The notes: generated by a model from the sequence alone, not told the origin. A stretch of DNA of 64,000 bases from Gemmatimonadaceae bacterium (GCA_019752115.1 JAIEMN010000003.1:62001-126000); one strand, 5' to 3'; positions 18,485 to 26,734 are shown, counted from the first letter of the stretch. Numbers and translations: made by a program.

Positions 18485-19114
18485 ATGGCCAAGGCGCGAA
18501 TTCTGCTGGTGGACGATCATGCGCTCGTGCGGCGCGGCCTGGCCGTGCTCCTGCGCATGGATTCGCGCTTTGAGGTCGTGGGCGAAGCCGGGTCGGGGGA
18601 GGCCGCGCTCGCGGCCGTGGAGCAGTTGCGCCCCGACGTGATGGTGCTCGATCTCAACATGCCGGGGATCGACGGCCTGGAGACGCTCCGCCGGCTCCGC
18701 AGCAAGCCGATCCCCGTGAAGGTCCTGATCCTCACGATGCACGACGAAATGCATCTGGTGGGGCAGGCGATGACGAGTGGGGCCGACGGCTACCTGCTCA
18801 AGGATTCGATGGACGACGAGCTCTTTCAGGCCATCGACGGGGTGATTCGCGGCCAGAAGTACGTGGCGGCGGCGATCGACCGGAGCCGGCTGCTGGAGGT
18901 CACCGCGCGTCCGACGACTCTCACCACGCGCGAGCGCGAGGTGCTGCAGCTCATTGCGGCGGGGCATACCACGAGCGAAGTCGCCGAACGGCTCAACATT
19001 TCGCCGCACACGGCTACGCGGCACCGCGCGAATCTCATGCAGAAGCTCGATGCCCACAACCAGGTCGAGCTGGTGCGCATTGCGTCGTCGCAGGGGCTGA
19101 TCGTGCTGGGGTAG
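18485..19114 (+). CDS. NarL/FixJ-type response regulator, candidate hydrogenase regulator
   Basis: 209 residues. Receiver domain with LLVDDHALVRRGL and the phospho-acceptor Asp56 in MVLDLNMPGIDG, then a linker and a LuxR-type helix-turn-helix (LTTREREVLQLIAAGHT through AERLNISPHTATRHRANLM). It is partnered with the kinase three bases upstream and lies immediately before the hhyS leader, so autoregulation and control of hhySL are plausible. The regulated genes cannot be read from sequence. Confidence 0.92.
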   Translation: MAKARILLVDDHALVRRGLAVLLRMDSRFEVVGEAGSGEAALAAVEQLRPDVMVLDLNMPGIDGLETLRRLRSKPIPVKVLILTMHDEMHLVGQAMTSGADGYLLKDSMDDELFQAIDGVIRGQKYVAAAIDRSRLLEVTARPTTLTTREREVLQLIAAGHTTSEVAERLNISPHTATRHRANLMQKLDAHNQVELVRIASSQGLIVLG

Positions 19115-19255
19115 CGCCCCGCGAGCGTGGGCCGCGTAGCCTCTTCTTGCTATTGTTGGCCCCCCGCCCGGTTCGCATTGTGTCGCCTGCAATTCCCACC
19201 TCTACGGCCGGATCACCTGTCCTCCGGCTTCATCTCCCGCAGGAGACCTCCCATC
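19115..19255 (+). promoter_or_regulatory. Leader region of hhyS with an inverted repeat
   Basis: The 141-base gap between the response regulator and hhyS is the largest non-coding stretch in the rightward operon, and so the likeliest site of a second promoter. It holds CCGGA-N10-TCCGG at 19208-19227 and the hhyS ribosome site AGGAG at 19241-19245, ten bases from the ATG. No convincing sigma-70 or sigma-54 promoter was found by eye. Confidence 0.4.
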
Positions 19256-20227
19256 ATGGCAACGGTGCTGTGGCTGCAGGGCGGCGCGTGTTCCGGCAAC
19301 ACGATGTCGTTCCTGAATGCCGAAGAACCGAGCGCGTGCGATCTGGTGACCGACTTCGGCATTGAGATCCTGTGGCACCCCTCCCTGGGCCTCGAGATGG
19401 GCGCCCCCGTGCGTCAGCTCCTCGATGACCTGGCGAGCGGCAAGAAGCAGCTCGACATCTTCGTGTTTGAAGGCACCGTGATCCTCGGGCCCAACAACAC
19501 CGGTCGGTTCAACATGTTCGCCGACCGCCCCATGAAGGACTGGGTGAAGGAGATCGCCAGTCACGCCGGTGCTGTCGTCGCGCTGGGCGACTGCGCCTGC
19601 TGGGGCGGCATCCCGGCCACCGAGCCCAATCCGGTGGACTCCGTAGGGTTGCAGTACCTCAAGCGCAAGCACGGCGGCTTCCTGGGGAGCGACTTCAAGT
19701 CCAAGTGGGGGCTGCCGGTCGTGAACATCCCCGGCTGCCCGACGCATCCGGACTGGGTCACGCAGATCCTCGTGGCCATCGCCGCCGGCCGCGCTGGCGA
19801 TATCGCGCTCGACGACCTCCAGCGCCCGCAGACGTTCTTCAAGACGTTCACGCAGACCGGCTGTACACGCGTGCAGTACTTCGAGTACAAGCAGAGCACG
19901 ATGGAGTTCGGCCAGGGTACGCGTCAGGGCTGCCTCTTCTACGAACTCGGCTGCCGTGGGCCCATGACGCACTCGCCGTGCAATCGCATTCTGTGGAACC
20001 GGCAGAGCTCCAAGACGCGCGCCGGCATGCCCTGCACCGGGTGCACCGAGCCCGAGTTCCCGTTCCACGATCTCAAGCCGGGCACGGTGTTCAAGACGCA
20101 GAAGGTGAGTGGCACGATTCCGAAGGAAGTGCCCACCGGGACGGATCACGTCTCGTACATGGCACACGCGGCGGCCGCGCGCATCGCGGCGCCGAAGTGG
20201 ACGAAGGAAGACATGTTCGTCGTCTGA
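19256..20227 (+). CDS. hhyS: Group 1h (Hhy) [NiFe] hydrogenase small subunit
   Basis: 323 residues from MATVLWLQGG, preceded by AGGAG. Electron-transfer subunit carrying three Fe-S clusters. There is no Tat signal peptide, as in cytosolic-side Hhy enzymes. The N-terminal motif is GGACSGN: the second Cys of the usual CxxC is Asn, a hallmark of this group, where structural work on the Ralstonia actinobacterial-type enzyme showed an Asp as substitute ligand. Further cluster cysteines are Cys113/115, Cys161 (NIPGCPTHP), Cys203, Cys226, Cys233, Cys242, Cys260 and Cys263. The C-terminus WTKEDMFVV is also typical of the group. Confidence 0.95.
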   Translation: MATVLWLQGGACSGNTMSFLNAEEPSACDLVTDFGIEILWHPSLGLEMGAPVRQLLDDLASGKKQLDIFVFEGTVILGPNNTGRFNMFADRPMKDWVKEIASHAGAVVALGDCACWGGIPATEPNPVDSVGLQYLKRKHGGFLGSDFKSKWGLPVVNIPGCPTHPDWVTQILVAIAAGRAGDIALDDLQRPQTFFKTFTQTGCTRVQYFEYKQSTMEFGQGTRQGCLFYELGCRGPMTHSPCNRILWNRQSSKTRAGMPCTGCTEPEFPFHDLKPGTVFKTQKVSGTIPKEVPTGTDHVSYMAHAAAARIAAPKWTKEDMFVV

Positions 20228-20268
20228 TCGCCTGAGTCTCCTCCCACCTTCACTCCCAGAGCACTGAC

Positions 20269-21891
20269 ATGGCCACGGCGACTCAGCCGGTGAACGACCT
20301 CCGCATCTCCCCGCTTGGACGCGTCGAGGGGGACCTCGATCTCCGCGTCACGATTCGTGACGGCGTGGTGACCGATGCGTGGACCGAAGCGAGCATGTTC
20401 CGCGGGTTTGAGATCATTCTTCGCGGCAAGGATCCGCAGGCGGGGCTGATCGTGACGCCGCGCATCTGCGGTATCTGCGGCGGCTCGCACCTCTACAAGA
20501 GCGCGTATGCGTTGGACACGGCGTGGAAGACGCACATGCCGCAGAACGCGACCCTCATTCGCAACATTGCGCAGGCGTGCGAGACGCTGCTCTCCATTCC
20601 ACGCTGGTTCTACGCGCTGTTTGCGATCGACCTCTGCAACAAGAAGTACGCGCACCTGCCCGAGTATGACGAAGTGGTCCGCCGCTTTGCCCCGTTCGTC
20701 GGCACCAGTTTCGAGCCGGGGGTCACGCTGTCCGCCAAGCCGGTGGAGGTGTACGCCATGTTCGGCGGCCAGTGGCCGCACTCGAGCTTCATGATCCCGG
20801 GCGGCGTGATGTGCGCGCCCAGCCTCTCGGACGTCACGCGCTCCATCGCCATTCTGGACATGTGGAAGCGCGAGTGGCTCGAGAAGCAGTGGCTCGGCTG
20901 TTCCATCGAGCGCTGGATGGAGATCAAGAGCTGGAATGACATGCTGGCCTGGGCGGAAGAGAACGAGTCGCAGCGCAACTCCGACTGTGGCCTGTTCATC
21001 CGCTTTGCGCAGCGGGCCGGGCTCGACAAGTACGGCCAGGGTGTTGGTGCGTATCTCGCCACCGGGACGTTCTTCGAGCCGTCGCTTTACGAGCACCCCA
21101 CGGTGGACGGGCGCAATAGCGCGCTCATCACCCGCTCCGGCATCTATGACGGGTCGAGCTTCCACGACTTTGACCATCTGAACGTGCGTGAGGACACGGC
21201 GCACTCGTTCTATCGTGGCGACAAGTCGCTGCACCCGTGGCAGGGCGAGACCGACCCGATCGATCCGCTCGAAGGGCACAAGCAGGGCAAGTACTCGTGG
21301 GCCAAGTCACCGCGCTACGATGTGCCGGGCAAGGGCGCGATCCCGCTCGAAGTCGGTCCGCTGGCGCGTCAGGTCATCGCCGGCCGCCCGGGGAATGCCG
21401 CGCACCAGGACTACGATCCGTTCATCATGGACGCGATCAAGACCGCGGGCCCGAGCATCTTCACCCGAGTGATGGCGCGCATGCACGAGGCGCCCAAGTA
21501 CTACGCGATGGTCCGGAAGTGGCTCGACCAGATCGACCTGCACGGCCGCTTCTACAACAAGCCGGTGGAACTCGAGAGTGGTCGCGGCTTCGGGTCCACC
21601 GAAGCGGCACGTGGCTCGCTCTCCGACTGGATCGTGCTGAGCGGCGGCAAGATCGAGAACTACCAGGTCATCACGCCCACCGCGTGGAATATCGGCCCGC
21701 GCGACCGGCTCGGCCGCCACGGCCCCATGGAAGCCTCGTTCATCGGTGCCGAAATCCAGGATCCCACCGATCCGATCGAGATGGGCCACGTGGCCCGCTC
21801 CTTTGACTCGTGCCTCGTGTGCACGGTGCACGCGTACGACGAGAAGACGGGTAAGGAGCTCTCGCGCTTCCGCATCGGCGAGATGGGGTGA
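20269..21891 (+). CDS. hhyL: Group 1h (Hhy) [NiFe] hydrogenase large subunit
   Basis: 540 residues. Holds the NiFe(CN)2CO active site that splits H2. The first nickel motif is RICGICGGSH (Cys67, Cys70); the second is DSCLVCTVH (Cys515, Cys518, His521), followed by a 19-residue tail that the downstream endopeptidase would remove. The DSC variant replaces the common DPC. The sequence around SPLGRVEGDLDL is the usual hydrogenase N-terminus. Group 1h enzymes have very high affinity and oxidise atmospheric H2 during carbon starvation. It lies 41 bases downstream of hhyS. Confidence 0.95.
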   Translation: MATATQPVNDLRISPLGRVEGDLDLRVTIRDGVVTDAWTEASMFRGFEIILRGKDPQAGLIVTPRICGICGGSHLYKSAYALDTAWKTHMPQNATLIRNIAQACETLLSIPRWFYALFAIDLCNKKYAHLPEYDEVVRRFAPFVGTSFEPGVTLSAKPVEVYAMFGGQWPHSSFMIPGGVMCAPSLSDVTRSIAILDMWKREWLEKQWLGCSIERWMEIKSWNDMLAWAEENESQRNSDCGLFIRFAQRAGLDKYGQGVGAYLATGTFFEPSLYEHPTVDGRNSALITRSGIYDGSSFHDFDHLNVREDTAHSFYRGDKSLHPWQGETDPIDPLEGHKQGKYSWAKSPRYDVPGKGAIPLEVGPLARQVIAGRPGNAAHQDYDPFIMDAIKTAGPSIFTRVMARMHEAPKYYAMVRKWLDQIDLHGRFYNKPVELESGRGFGSTEAARGSLSDWIVLSGGKIENYQVITPTAWNIGPRDRLGRHGPMEASFIGAEIQDPTDPIEMGHVARSFDSCLVCTVHAYDEKTGKELSRFRIGEMG

Positions 21892-21907
21892 TCGTGGGCA
21901 TGCTCGC

Positions 21908-22396
21908 ATGAACGAACCGGCACGCGTCCTCATCGTCGGCTGCGGAAATCTCCTCCGCGGCGACGATGCGGTCGGTCCCATCCTGGTGCGGCACCTCTGG
22001 CAACGAGGGGTGCCGCACTTGGTGCGTTGTGCAGACGGGGGCACGGGCGGCATGGACGTGGCCTTTCAGATGCGCGGCGTCCCGCACGTCATCATCGTTG
22101 ATGCCTGCACCAGCGGCTCCGAGCCCGGCTCGATATTCCGCCTCAGTGGCACCGACTGCGAAACGCCACCGTTGGCTGGCGTCAATCTCCACGCCTTCCG
22201 CTGGGATCACGCGCTCGCCTTTGCCCGGTGGGCGCTCAAGGAGGAGTACCCGCCGCGTATCGACGTGTGGCTCATCGAGGCCGAGCGCCTGGAAGTGGGC
22301 GAGCCGTTGTCGCCCAAGGTGGAAGCCGCGATGCACCGCGTGTGCGATCTGCTGATGCAGGAAGTCGACGTGTCACTCGCCGAGGCCGCCGCGTGA
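21908..22396 (+). CDS. Hydrogenase maturation endopeptidase (HyaD/HybD family)
   Basis: 162 residues. The start GCGNLLRGDDAVGPILVRHL is the family signature, with the acidic nickel-sensing residue in RGDD; a second acidic site is in VDACTSGS. It removes the C-terminal tail of HhyL after nickel insertion. ATG at 21908 was preferred because the family starts just before this motif. It is 16 bases after hhyL, and its stop overlaps the next gene by four bases (GTGA). Confidence 0.92.
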   Translation: MNEPARVLIVGCGNLLRGDDAVGPILVRHLWQRGVPHLVRCADGGTGGMDVAFQMRGVPHVIIVDACTSGSEPGSIFRLSGTDCETPPLAGVNLHAFRWDHALAFARWALKEEYPPRIDVWLIEAERLEVGEPLSPKVEAAMHRVCDLLMQEVDVSLAEAAA

Positions 22397-22707
22397 CGAG
22401 CGCGCAGATCGAGCTCACGGCGCACGGCTATCTCGTGCTCACCTCGCAGGTCGCGCGCGCGTTCTTCCCGAACGACACGCTGCTCGCCATGCCGCGCGGT
22501 CAGGAGCTCTGGCTGCTCCCTACCCGCGGACCGGGCGGCGGTGGGCTGATGCTCAAGCAGCGCAACCTGCAGGGCGATCGCAGCGTGCTCGTGCGCGAAG
22601 CGCTCAACGATCGATACCCCGTCGGCCAGCTCCCCGCTTTCTGGGATGACCAGGCCGGCGCGCTCCGCGTCGCGATGGTCACCGAGCGCGCGCATGGTGC
22701 CCTTTGA
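22393..22707 (+). CDS. Small hydrogenase-cluster protein of unknown function (104 aa)
   Basis: GTG start overlapping the endopeptidase stop. Starts VTSAQIELTAHGYLVL; contains FFPNDTLLAM, ELWLLPTRGPGGGGLMLKQRN and FWDDQAGALRVAM. No signal peptide, membrane segment, or metal-binding Cys pattern. I recognise no named family. The tight overlaps on both sides (4 bases upstream, 14 bases with the next gene) argue for a real cytoplasmic protein made with the endopeptidase; an assembly role is only a guess. Confidence 0.75.
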   Translation: MTSAQIELTAHGYLVLTSQVARAFFPNDTLLAMPRGQELWLLPTRGPGGGGLMLKQRNLQGDRSVLVREALNDRYPVGQLPAFWDDQAGALRVAMVTERAHGAL

Positions 22708-22897
22708 TGACAGCCCCGTCATCGCCCTGCACACCCGCGTGGAGTACGAACACGGGCGATGGGTCGTCTACGCCGACGCCGTCTGCATCCCGGAGACGGA
22801 GGAATACGTGATCACCCACCGCGTCAGCGATCACCCGAGGAAGGAAGCCGCCGAGTTGGCCGCGAAATGGATCGCCCGCACCGCCAACAAACCGTAG
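22694..22897 (+). CDS. Very small hydrogenase-cluster protein of unknown function (67 aa)
   Basis: ATG at 22694 overlaps the preceding gene by 14 bases. The predicted 67-residue protein begins MVPFDDSPVIALHTRV and looks like a short beta-rich domain followed by a helix (KEAAELAAKWIARTAN). No family recognised. Coding is supported by the overlapping operon arrangement and protein-like composition. It is followed by a 15-base-period repeat rather than by another overlapping gene. Confidence 0.65.
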   Translation: MVPFDDSPVIALHTRVEYEHGRWVVYADAVCIPETEEYVITHRVSDHPRKEAAELAAKWIARTANKP

Positions 22898-22904
22898 GCC
22901 CGCG

Positions 22905-22979
22905 TTCCCGCAGTCCAGCTCCCGCAGTTCCAGCTTCCGCAGTACAGGCTTCCGCCGTGCGAACGTCCCGCGGTCCCCA
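22905..22979 (+). repeat. Five degenerate 15-base direct repeats inside the hydrogenase operon
   Basis: Non-coding spacer between the 67-aa gene and the TPR gene. The core TTCCCGCAGTCCAGC recurs with a period of 14-16 bases about five times, decaying to the right (TCCCGCAGTTCCAGC, TTCCGCAGTACAGGC, TTCCGCCGTGCGAAC, GTCCCGCGGTCCCCA). It could be a regulator-binding array, a translational spacer, or simply slippage. Confidence 0.7.
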
Positions 22980-22997
22980 CCCCAAAGATCACTCCCC

Positions 22998-24242
22998 ATG
23001 ATCCGCCCCCAGCCCCTAGGCCTCCACCCCTACCCCGCCGGCCTCCTCCTCCTCCCCGCCTCGCTCGACAACGAGCCGAGGGAGCTGGATACGGAAGCCC
23101 TGCGCGCGCTCATGCGCGGCGGCACGCCGGACTGGTGGCCCGAGTCGTGGGGCTTCTACGCGGCCGCGCTCCGCGGTGAGCGGGAGGCAGCCTTTGACGC
23201 GCTCCCCGGGCAATCCAACGCGCTCGCCAGCTACAACCGGTACGTACTGGGCGGCAACGCGCTTGATCGGCGTCATGCCGAGCGCATGGGTGACCACGTC
23301 GTGCGGACACTCACCCAACTGGCCGCCTTCGTGATGGGCGAAAGCGATGCCCTGCCAGCGCTCGATGCCCTCGACGGCGAGCTGGCCGCGCATGGCGCCC
23401 TGATGGTGGCCAGCGCGCACCTCGAGCACGGGCGACACGCCGAAGCAGCCGCCGCACTCGACGCCGGCATTGCCGCGGCGCGCGCCACCTCGCCGCTGCT
23501 GGCCGCGCAGCTGCTGCTGCAGCGCGCCTCGCTCAACGACGACGGCGCCGCCGCCGAACAGCAGCTGCGCGACGCCATCGCCCTCGCCGCCGATACGCCG
23601 CTCGCGTCGCTGACCGCCGAACTGTGGTGCGCGCTCGCCTTTGTGGTCCATCAGCGTGCCGAGACGCACCGCATGCGCCTGGTCGAAGCGGCCGAGCACT
23701 ATCAGCGCGCGTTGCGCACCGGGATCACGAAGGAGTCGCACCCCGATCTGTGGGCCCGCATTCAGGTGAATCTCGGGCTGATCTATGTGGCCATGCCCAT
23801 GAGCGAGCAGGGCGAAAAGCTCCGGCTGGCGGTGGCCGTGCAGGCGTTCCGCGAAGCGCTGCACGTCTACACGCGCGAGACGCACCCCGATGAGTGGGCG
23901 AGCACGATGCTCAACATGGCCAACGCCATGCAGTATCTCCCCAGCGCCAAGCAGGCCGAGAATCTCGCCGATGCGGTGACCGCGTACGAGGAGCTGCTGT
24001 CGGTGCGTCCCAAGGAGTTCGACCCGGTGGGATATGCGCGCATTCTCGCGAACCAGGGGAACGCCCTCGCGCATCTGGGCATCTTTGGCCCGGCCGTGGA
24101 GAAGCTCACGGAGGCGCACAAGCTGCTCCACTGGCACGGCGAGGCCGATGCGGCCCAGCGCCTGCTGGCGCAGCTCGAGCAGATCAACGAACAGCTGGCG
24201 CTCGCCGGCAGCGCGTCGGCCGATGCCACGGGAGCGGTCTGA
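22998..24242 (+). CDS. TPR-repeat protein of the hydrogenase cluster
   Basis: 414 residues, no signal peptide, helical throughout. Several tetratricopeptide-like helix pairs, clearest from about residue 245 (RIQVNLGLIYVAMP, LAVAVQAFREALHVYTRETHP, TMLNMANAMQYLP, YARILANQGNALAHLG). The N-terminal part starts RPQPLGLHPYPAGLLLLPASL and carries a WWPESWGFYAAALRGE segment. TPR folds mediate protein contacts, so a scaffold or chaperone role for hydrogenase assembly is reasonable inference. The next gene starts within its stop codon (TGATG). Confidence 0.82.
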   Translation: MIRPQPLGLHPYPAGLLLLPASLDNEPRELDTEALRALMRGGTPDWWPESWGFYAAALRGEREAAFDALPGQSNALASYNRYVLGGNALDRRHAERMGDHVVRTLTQLAAFVMGESDALPALDALDGELAAHGALMVASAHLEHGRHAEAAAALDAGIAAARATSPLLAAQLLLQRASLNDDGAAAEQQLRDAIALAADTPLASLTAELWCALAFVVHQRAETHRMRLVEAAEHYQRALRTGITKESHPDLWARIQVNLGLIYVAMPMSEQGEKLRLAVAVQAFREALHVYTRETHPDEWASTMLNMANAMQYLPSAKQAENLADAVTAYEELLSVRPKEFDPVGYARILANQGNALAHLGIFGPAVEKLTEAHKLLHWHGEADAAQRLLAQLEQINEQLALAGSASADATGAV

Positions 24243-24616
24243 TGGACCTGCACGCGCGGCAGCAGTTCGACTTCTTCTTCAACAGCGCGATTGAGCGCTT
24301 TGTGGAGCGGATTGAGCAACGGTGTGGTGGCCCGGTGCCGGCGCTCGCGCGCCTACGCGAAGACACCAACGGCGATGGCGTCTGGATCGATGAGTTCGTG
24401 TCGGCGCTCTTCACCGATTTCCTGCTCGACAACACCGCGGGGGCCGCGTTCATCCTGCAGGCGCTGGCCAAGTGGCCGGTGCCGGTAGTGATCGAACCCG
24501 CCCGCACGGTGAGCGACTGGATGCAGCTCGTCGCCCGTCACGCCTTCGCGAGTGTACTGGCCGCCAAGACCGAGGAGGCGCTCGAGCAGCGCCTCGCCTT
24601 TCAGATCACGGACTGA
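24242..24616 (+). CDS. Hydrogenase-cluster protein of unknown function (124 aa)
   Basis: Starts MDLHARQQFDFFFNSAIERF in the TPR gene stop (TGATG). Predicted soluble and helical, with a DTNGDGVWIDEF segment that looks like an EF-hand loop by spacing, though no calcium role is claimed. No family recognised. Its place between the TPR and NifU-Rieske genes implies a role in the same process. Confidence 0.72.
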   Translation: MDLHARQQFDFFFNSAIERFVERIEQRCGGPVPALARLREDTNGDGVWIDEFVSALFTDFLLDNTAGAAFILQALAKWPVPVVIEPARTVSDWMQLVARHAFASVLAAKTEEALEQRLAFQITD

Positions 24617-24633
24617 CTCCCCGAGCCCCATCC

Positions 24634-25521
24634 ATGACCGCGATCGCACCGCAGCCGCAACCGGCGGCCACGACCGATGCCCCCAAGACCCTCGAGCAGC
24701 TCGCGGGCGACGTGCAGCGTACGCTCGACGACGTGCGTGGGATGCCCATCGATCACCGCACGCGCGCGCTGGCGCTCAAGGACGCCGTGGAGGCGTTCCA
24801 CAAGGCCGGCCTCACGACCATCGTGAAAGCCCTCAAGGGCGACCCGCACGGCAAGGCACTGCTGCTCGACCTCGTCGATGACCCGGGCGTCTTTTCGCTC
24901 TTTTCGCTGCACGGCATCATCCGGAGCGATGTCCGCACGCGCGTGGCGCGCGTCATCGAGAATCTCCGCCCGTACACGCAGTCGCATGGCGGTGATGTCA
25001 CGCTCGTGGACATCAGCGAGGACACCGTCTACGTGAAGCTCAGCGGCGCCTGCAACGGGTGCAGCATGTCGAGCGTGACGCTGCGTCGCGGGGTGGAGGA
25101 CGCGCTCAAGGAGCAGGTCCCCGAGATCACCAAGATCGAGGTGGTGCCCAACACTCCCGAGGAGAAGCCCACGCTCGTGTCGCTCTCCCGCGCGCCCAAG
25201 AACGACGGCTGGGTGGATGGGCCGCTCGTGAGCGAACTCACGCCGTCGCGCCCGTATCGGCAGGACCTGCCCGAAGGGCGCAGCATCGTCGTCCTGCTGG
25301 TGGGGGACGAGGTGAAGGCGTATTGGAATGAGTGCGCACATCTGGGGCTCGCCATCGACGGGGGGATGGTGGATCAGAGCAACGGCACGATCACCTGCCC
25401 GTGGCATGGCTTCTCGTACGACTGCGCCAGCGGCGAGTGCCTGAGTGCGCCGCAGGCACAGCTCGAAGGCGTGCCGGCGCGCGTCACGGAGGGCCGGGTG
25501 CAACTGCGCCCGGTCTCGTGA
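24634..25521 (+). CDS. hhyE: NifU-Rieske fusion Fe-S protein, HhyE/HucE-like electron carrier
   Basis: 295 residues. A NifU C-terminal-type domain (about 100-172) has the CNGC cluster site (Cys140, Cys143); a Rieske domain (about 205-292) has CAH (Cys234, His236) and CPWH (Cys255, His258), the complete [2Fe-2S] ligand set. The N-terminal 95 residues are helical and unassigned. Similar Fe-S proteins encoded with mycobacterial high-affinity hydrogenases (HucE, HhyE) are proposed to link the hydrogenase to the respiratory chain. There is no membrane anchor or signal peptide, so it is cytosolic. Symbol given by domain content and context. Confidence 0.85.
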   Translation: MTAIAPQPQPAATTDAPKTLEQLAGDVQRTLDDVRGMPIDHRTRALALKDAVEAFHKAGLTTIVKALKGDPHGKALLLDLVDDPGVFSLFSLHGIIRSDVRTRVARVIENLRPYTQSHGGDVTLVDISEDTVYVKLSGACNGCSMSSVTLRRGVEDALKEQVPEITKIEVVPNTPEEKPTLVSLSRAPKNDGWVDGPLVSELTPSRPYRQDLPEGRSIVVLLVGDEVKAYWNECAHLGLAIDGGMVDQSNGTITCPWHGFSYDCASGECLSAPQAQLEGVPARVTEGRVQLRPVS

Positions 25522-25528
25522 GCCACGC

Positions 25529-26734
25529 ATGACCGCCACCACGTGGCAGCCGCTGCTGCGCTGTGGCGCGGCGTCGCCGTTCGGGCTGGCGCTCCCCAGC
25601 GCGCAGCCCACCGCGTCGCAGCTCTATGCACCGCGCGGCGTCTGGTTCAACGATGACCTGCTCATCGTGGCCGACTCCGGGAATCATCGCGTGCTCATCT
25701 GGCATGGGCTGCCGAATGTGAGCGGCACCGACGCCGACGTGGTGCTGGGTCAACCCGACTTTCAGAGTGAAGGCCCTGCCGCCGGCGGCCGGTCGCGCGC
25801 CAATGGGCTGCATTTGCCCACCGGCGTGCTCGTGCACGACGGCAAGCTCATCGTGGCCGATGCCTGGCATCATCGGTTGCTCGTGTGGAACGAGATCCCC
25901 ACCCGCAACTACGAGCCGCCCAGCTACGCGATCGGCCAACCCACGCTCGAGGAGGTCTCGCCGAACGGCGGCAGCGACATCGATGGCAATGCGCTCTACT
26001 GGCCGTACGGCATGGGCGTGACCGGCTCGATGTTCTGGATTGCCGACACCGGCAACCGCCGCGTGCTGGGGTGGGAGGGACTCCCGGAGCCGGGCGATTA
26101 CGCCGCGGTGGTGCTGGGACAGGACGATGCGCGCCGGGGCGACGAAAACCGCGGCATTGGTCCCAGCGCTCGGTCGTTCCGCTGGCCGCACGCCATTGCC
26201 GGTGATGCCGACACGCTCTTCGTGGCCGATGCCGGCAATCACCGCATTCTCGGGTGGACTCCCATTCCGGAAGAGGATCGCCATGCCGATCTGCTGCTCG
26301 GACAGGCCGGCTTTGAGCGCAACGAGGAGCTCCCGCACCGCCCGCAGGGAGCGCACCGGATGCGCTTCCCGTACGCCATCGCGCAAGACGCCGGGCGGCT
26401 CGTGGTCGCCGATACCGCCAACAACCGCGTCCTCACCTGGGACGGGGTCCCCCGCGTCGGCGTGCAGCGACCGGCGGACGGCGTGCTCGGCCAACTCAAC
26501 TTCGATGCCGCCGGCGAAAACCGGTGGAAGAGTGTCGCCGATGACACCCTCTGCTGGCCCTATGGGCTGTGGTTGCACGGGAATCGGCTCGCCATTGCCG
26601 ATTCGGGGAATAACCGGATGATGTTGTGGGAAATTCCCGGATGGCGGGGGGCGGATCCCGAGGCGTATGCTCACGACACCCCCCAGGACGCCTCACAGGC
26701 GGAGCCCGATTATGTGTCTCGCAGTCCCCGGTAA
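25529..26734 (+). CDS. Cytosolic six-repeat NHL beta-propeller protein of the hydrogenase cluster
   Basis: 401 residues. Six copies of an NHL-type motif are visible: ADSGNHRVLIW, ADAWHHRLLVW, ADTGNRRVLGW, ADAGNHRILGW, ADTANNRVLTW and ADSGNNRMMLW, enough for a closed six-bladed propeller. No signal peptide. Propellers of this type bind proteins or small ligands; the function in hydrogenase operons is not established. The ATG at 25529 is eight bases after the Rieske gene stop. Its 3' end overlaps hypC by 23 bases. Confidence 0.85.
   Translation: MTATTWQPLLRCGAASPFGLALPSAQPTASQLYAPRGVWFNDDLLIVADSGNHRVLIWHGLPNVSGTDADVVLGQPDFQSEGPAAGGRSRANGLHLPTGVLVHDGKLIVADAWHHRLLVWNEIPTRNYEPPSYAIGQPTLEEVSPNGGSDIDGNALYWPYGMGVTGSMFWIADTGNRRVLGWEGLPEPGDYAAVVLGQDDARRGDENRGIGPSARSFRWPHAIAGDADTLFVADAGNHRILGWTPIPEEDRHADLLLGQAGFERNEELPHRPQGAHRMRFPYAIAQDAGRLVVADTANNRVLTWDGVPRVGVQRPADGVLGQLNFDAAGENRWKSVADDTLCWPYGLWLHGNRLAIADSGNNRMMLWEIPGWRGADPEAYAHDTPQDASQAEPDYVSRSPR

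Noticed and set aside
19141-19180. Possible sigma-54 promoter upstream of hhyS (TGGCC and GC-type elements)
   Set aside because: The GG and GC elements are about 15 bases apart, not the required 10, and no sigma-54 activator domain is in the adjacent regulator.
19127-19255. Upstream extension of hhyS starting at 19127
   Set aside because: The extra 43 residues are unlike any small subunit; the ATG at 19256 has a proper AGGAG and begins the conserved MATVLWLQGG.
22905-22979. Possible CRISPR array
   Set aside because: The repeats are about 15 bases, contiguous without spacers and degenerate; no cas genes in the window.
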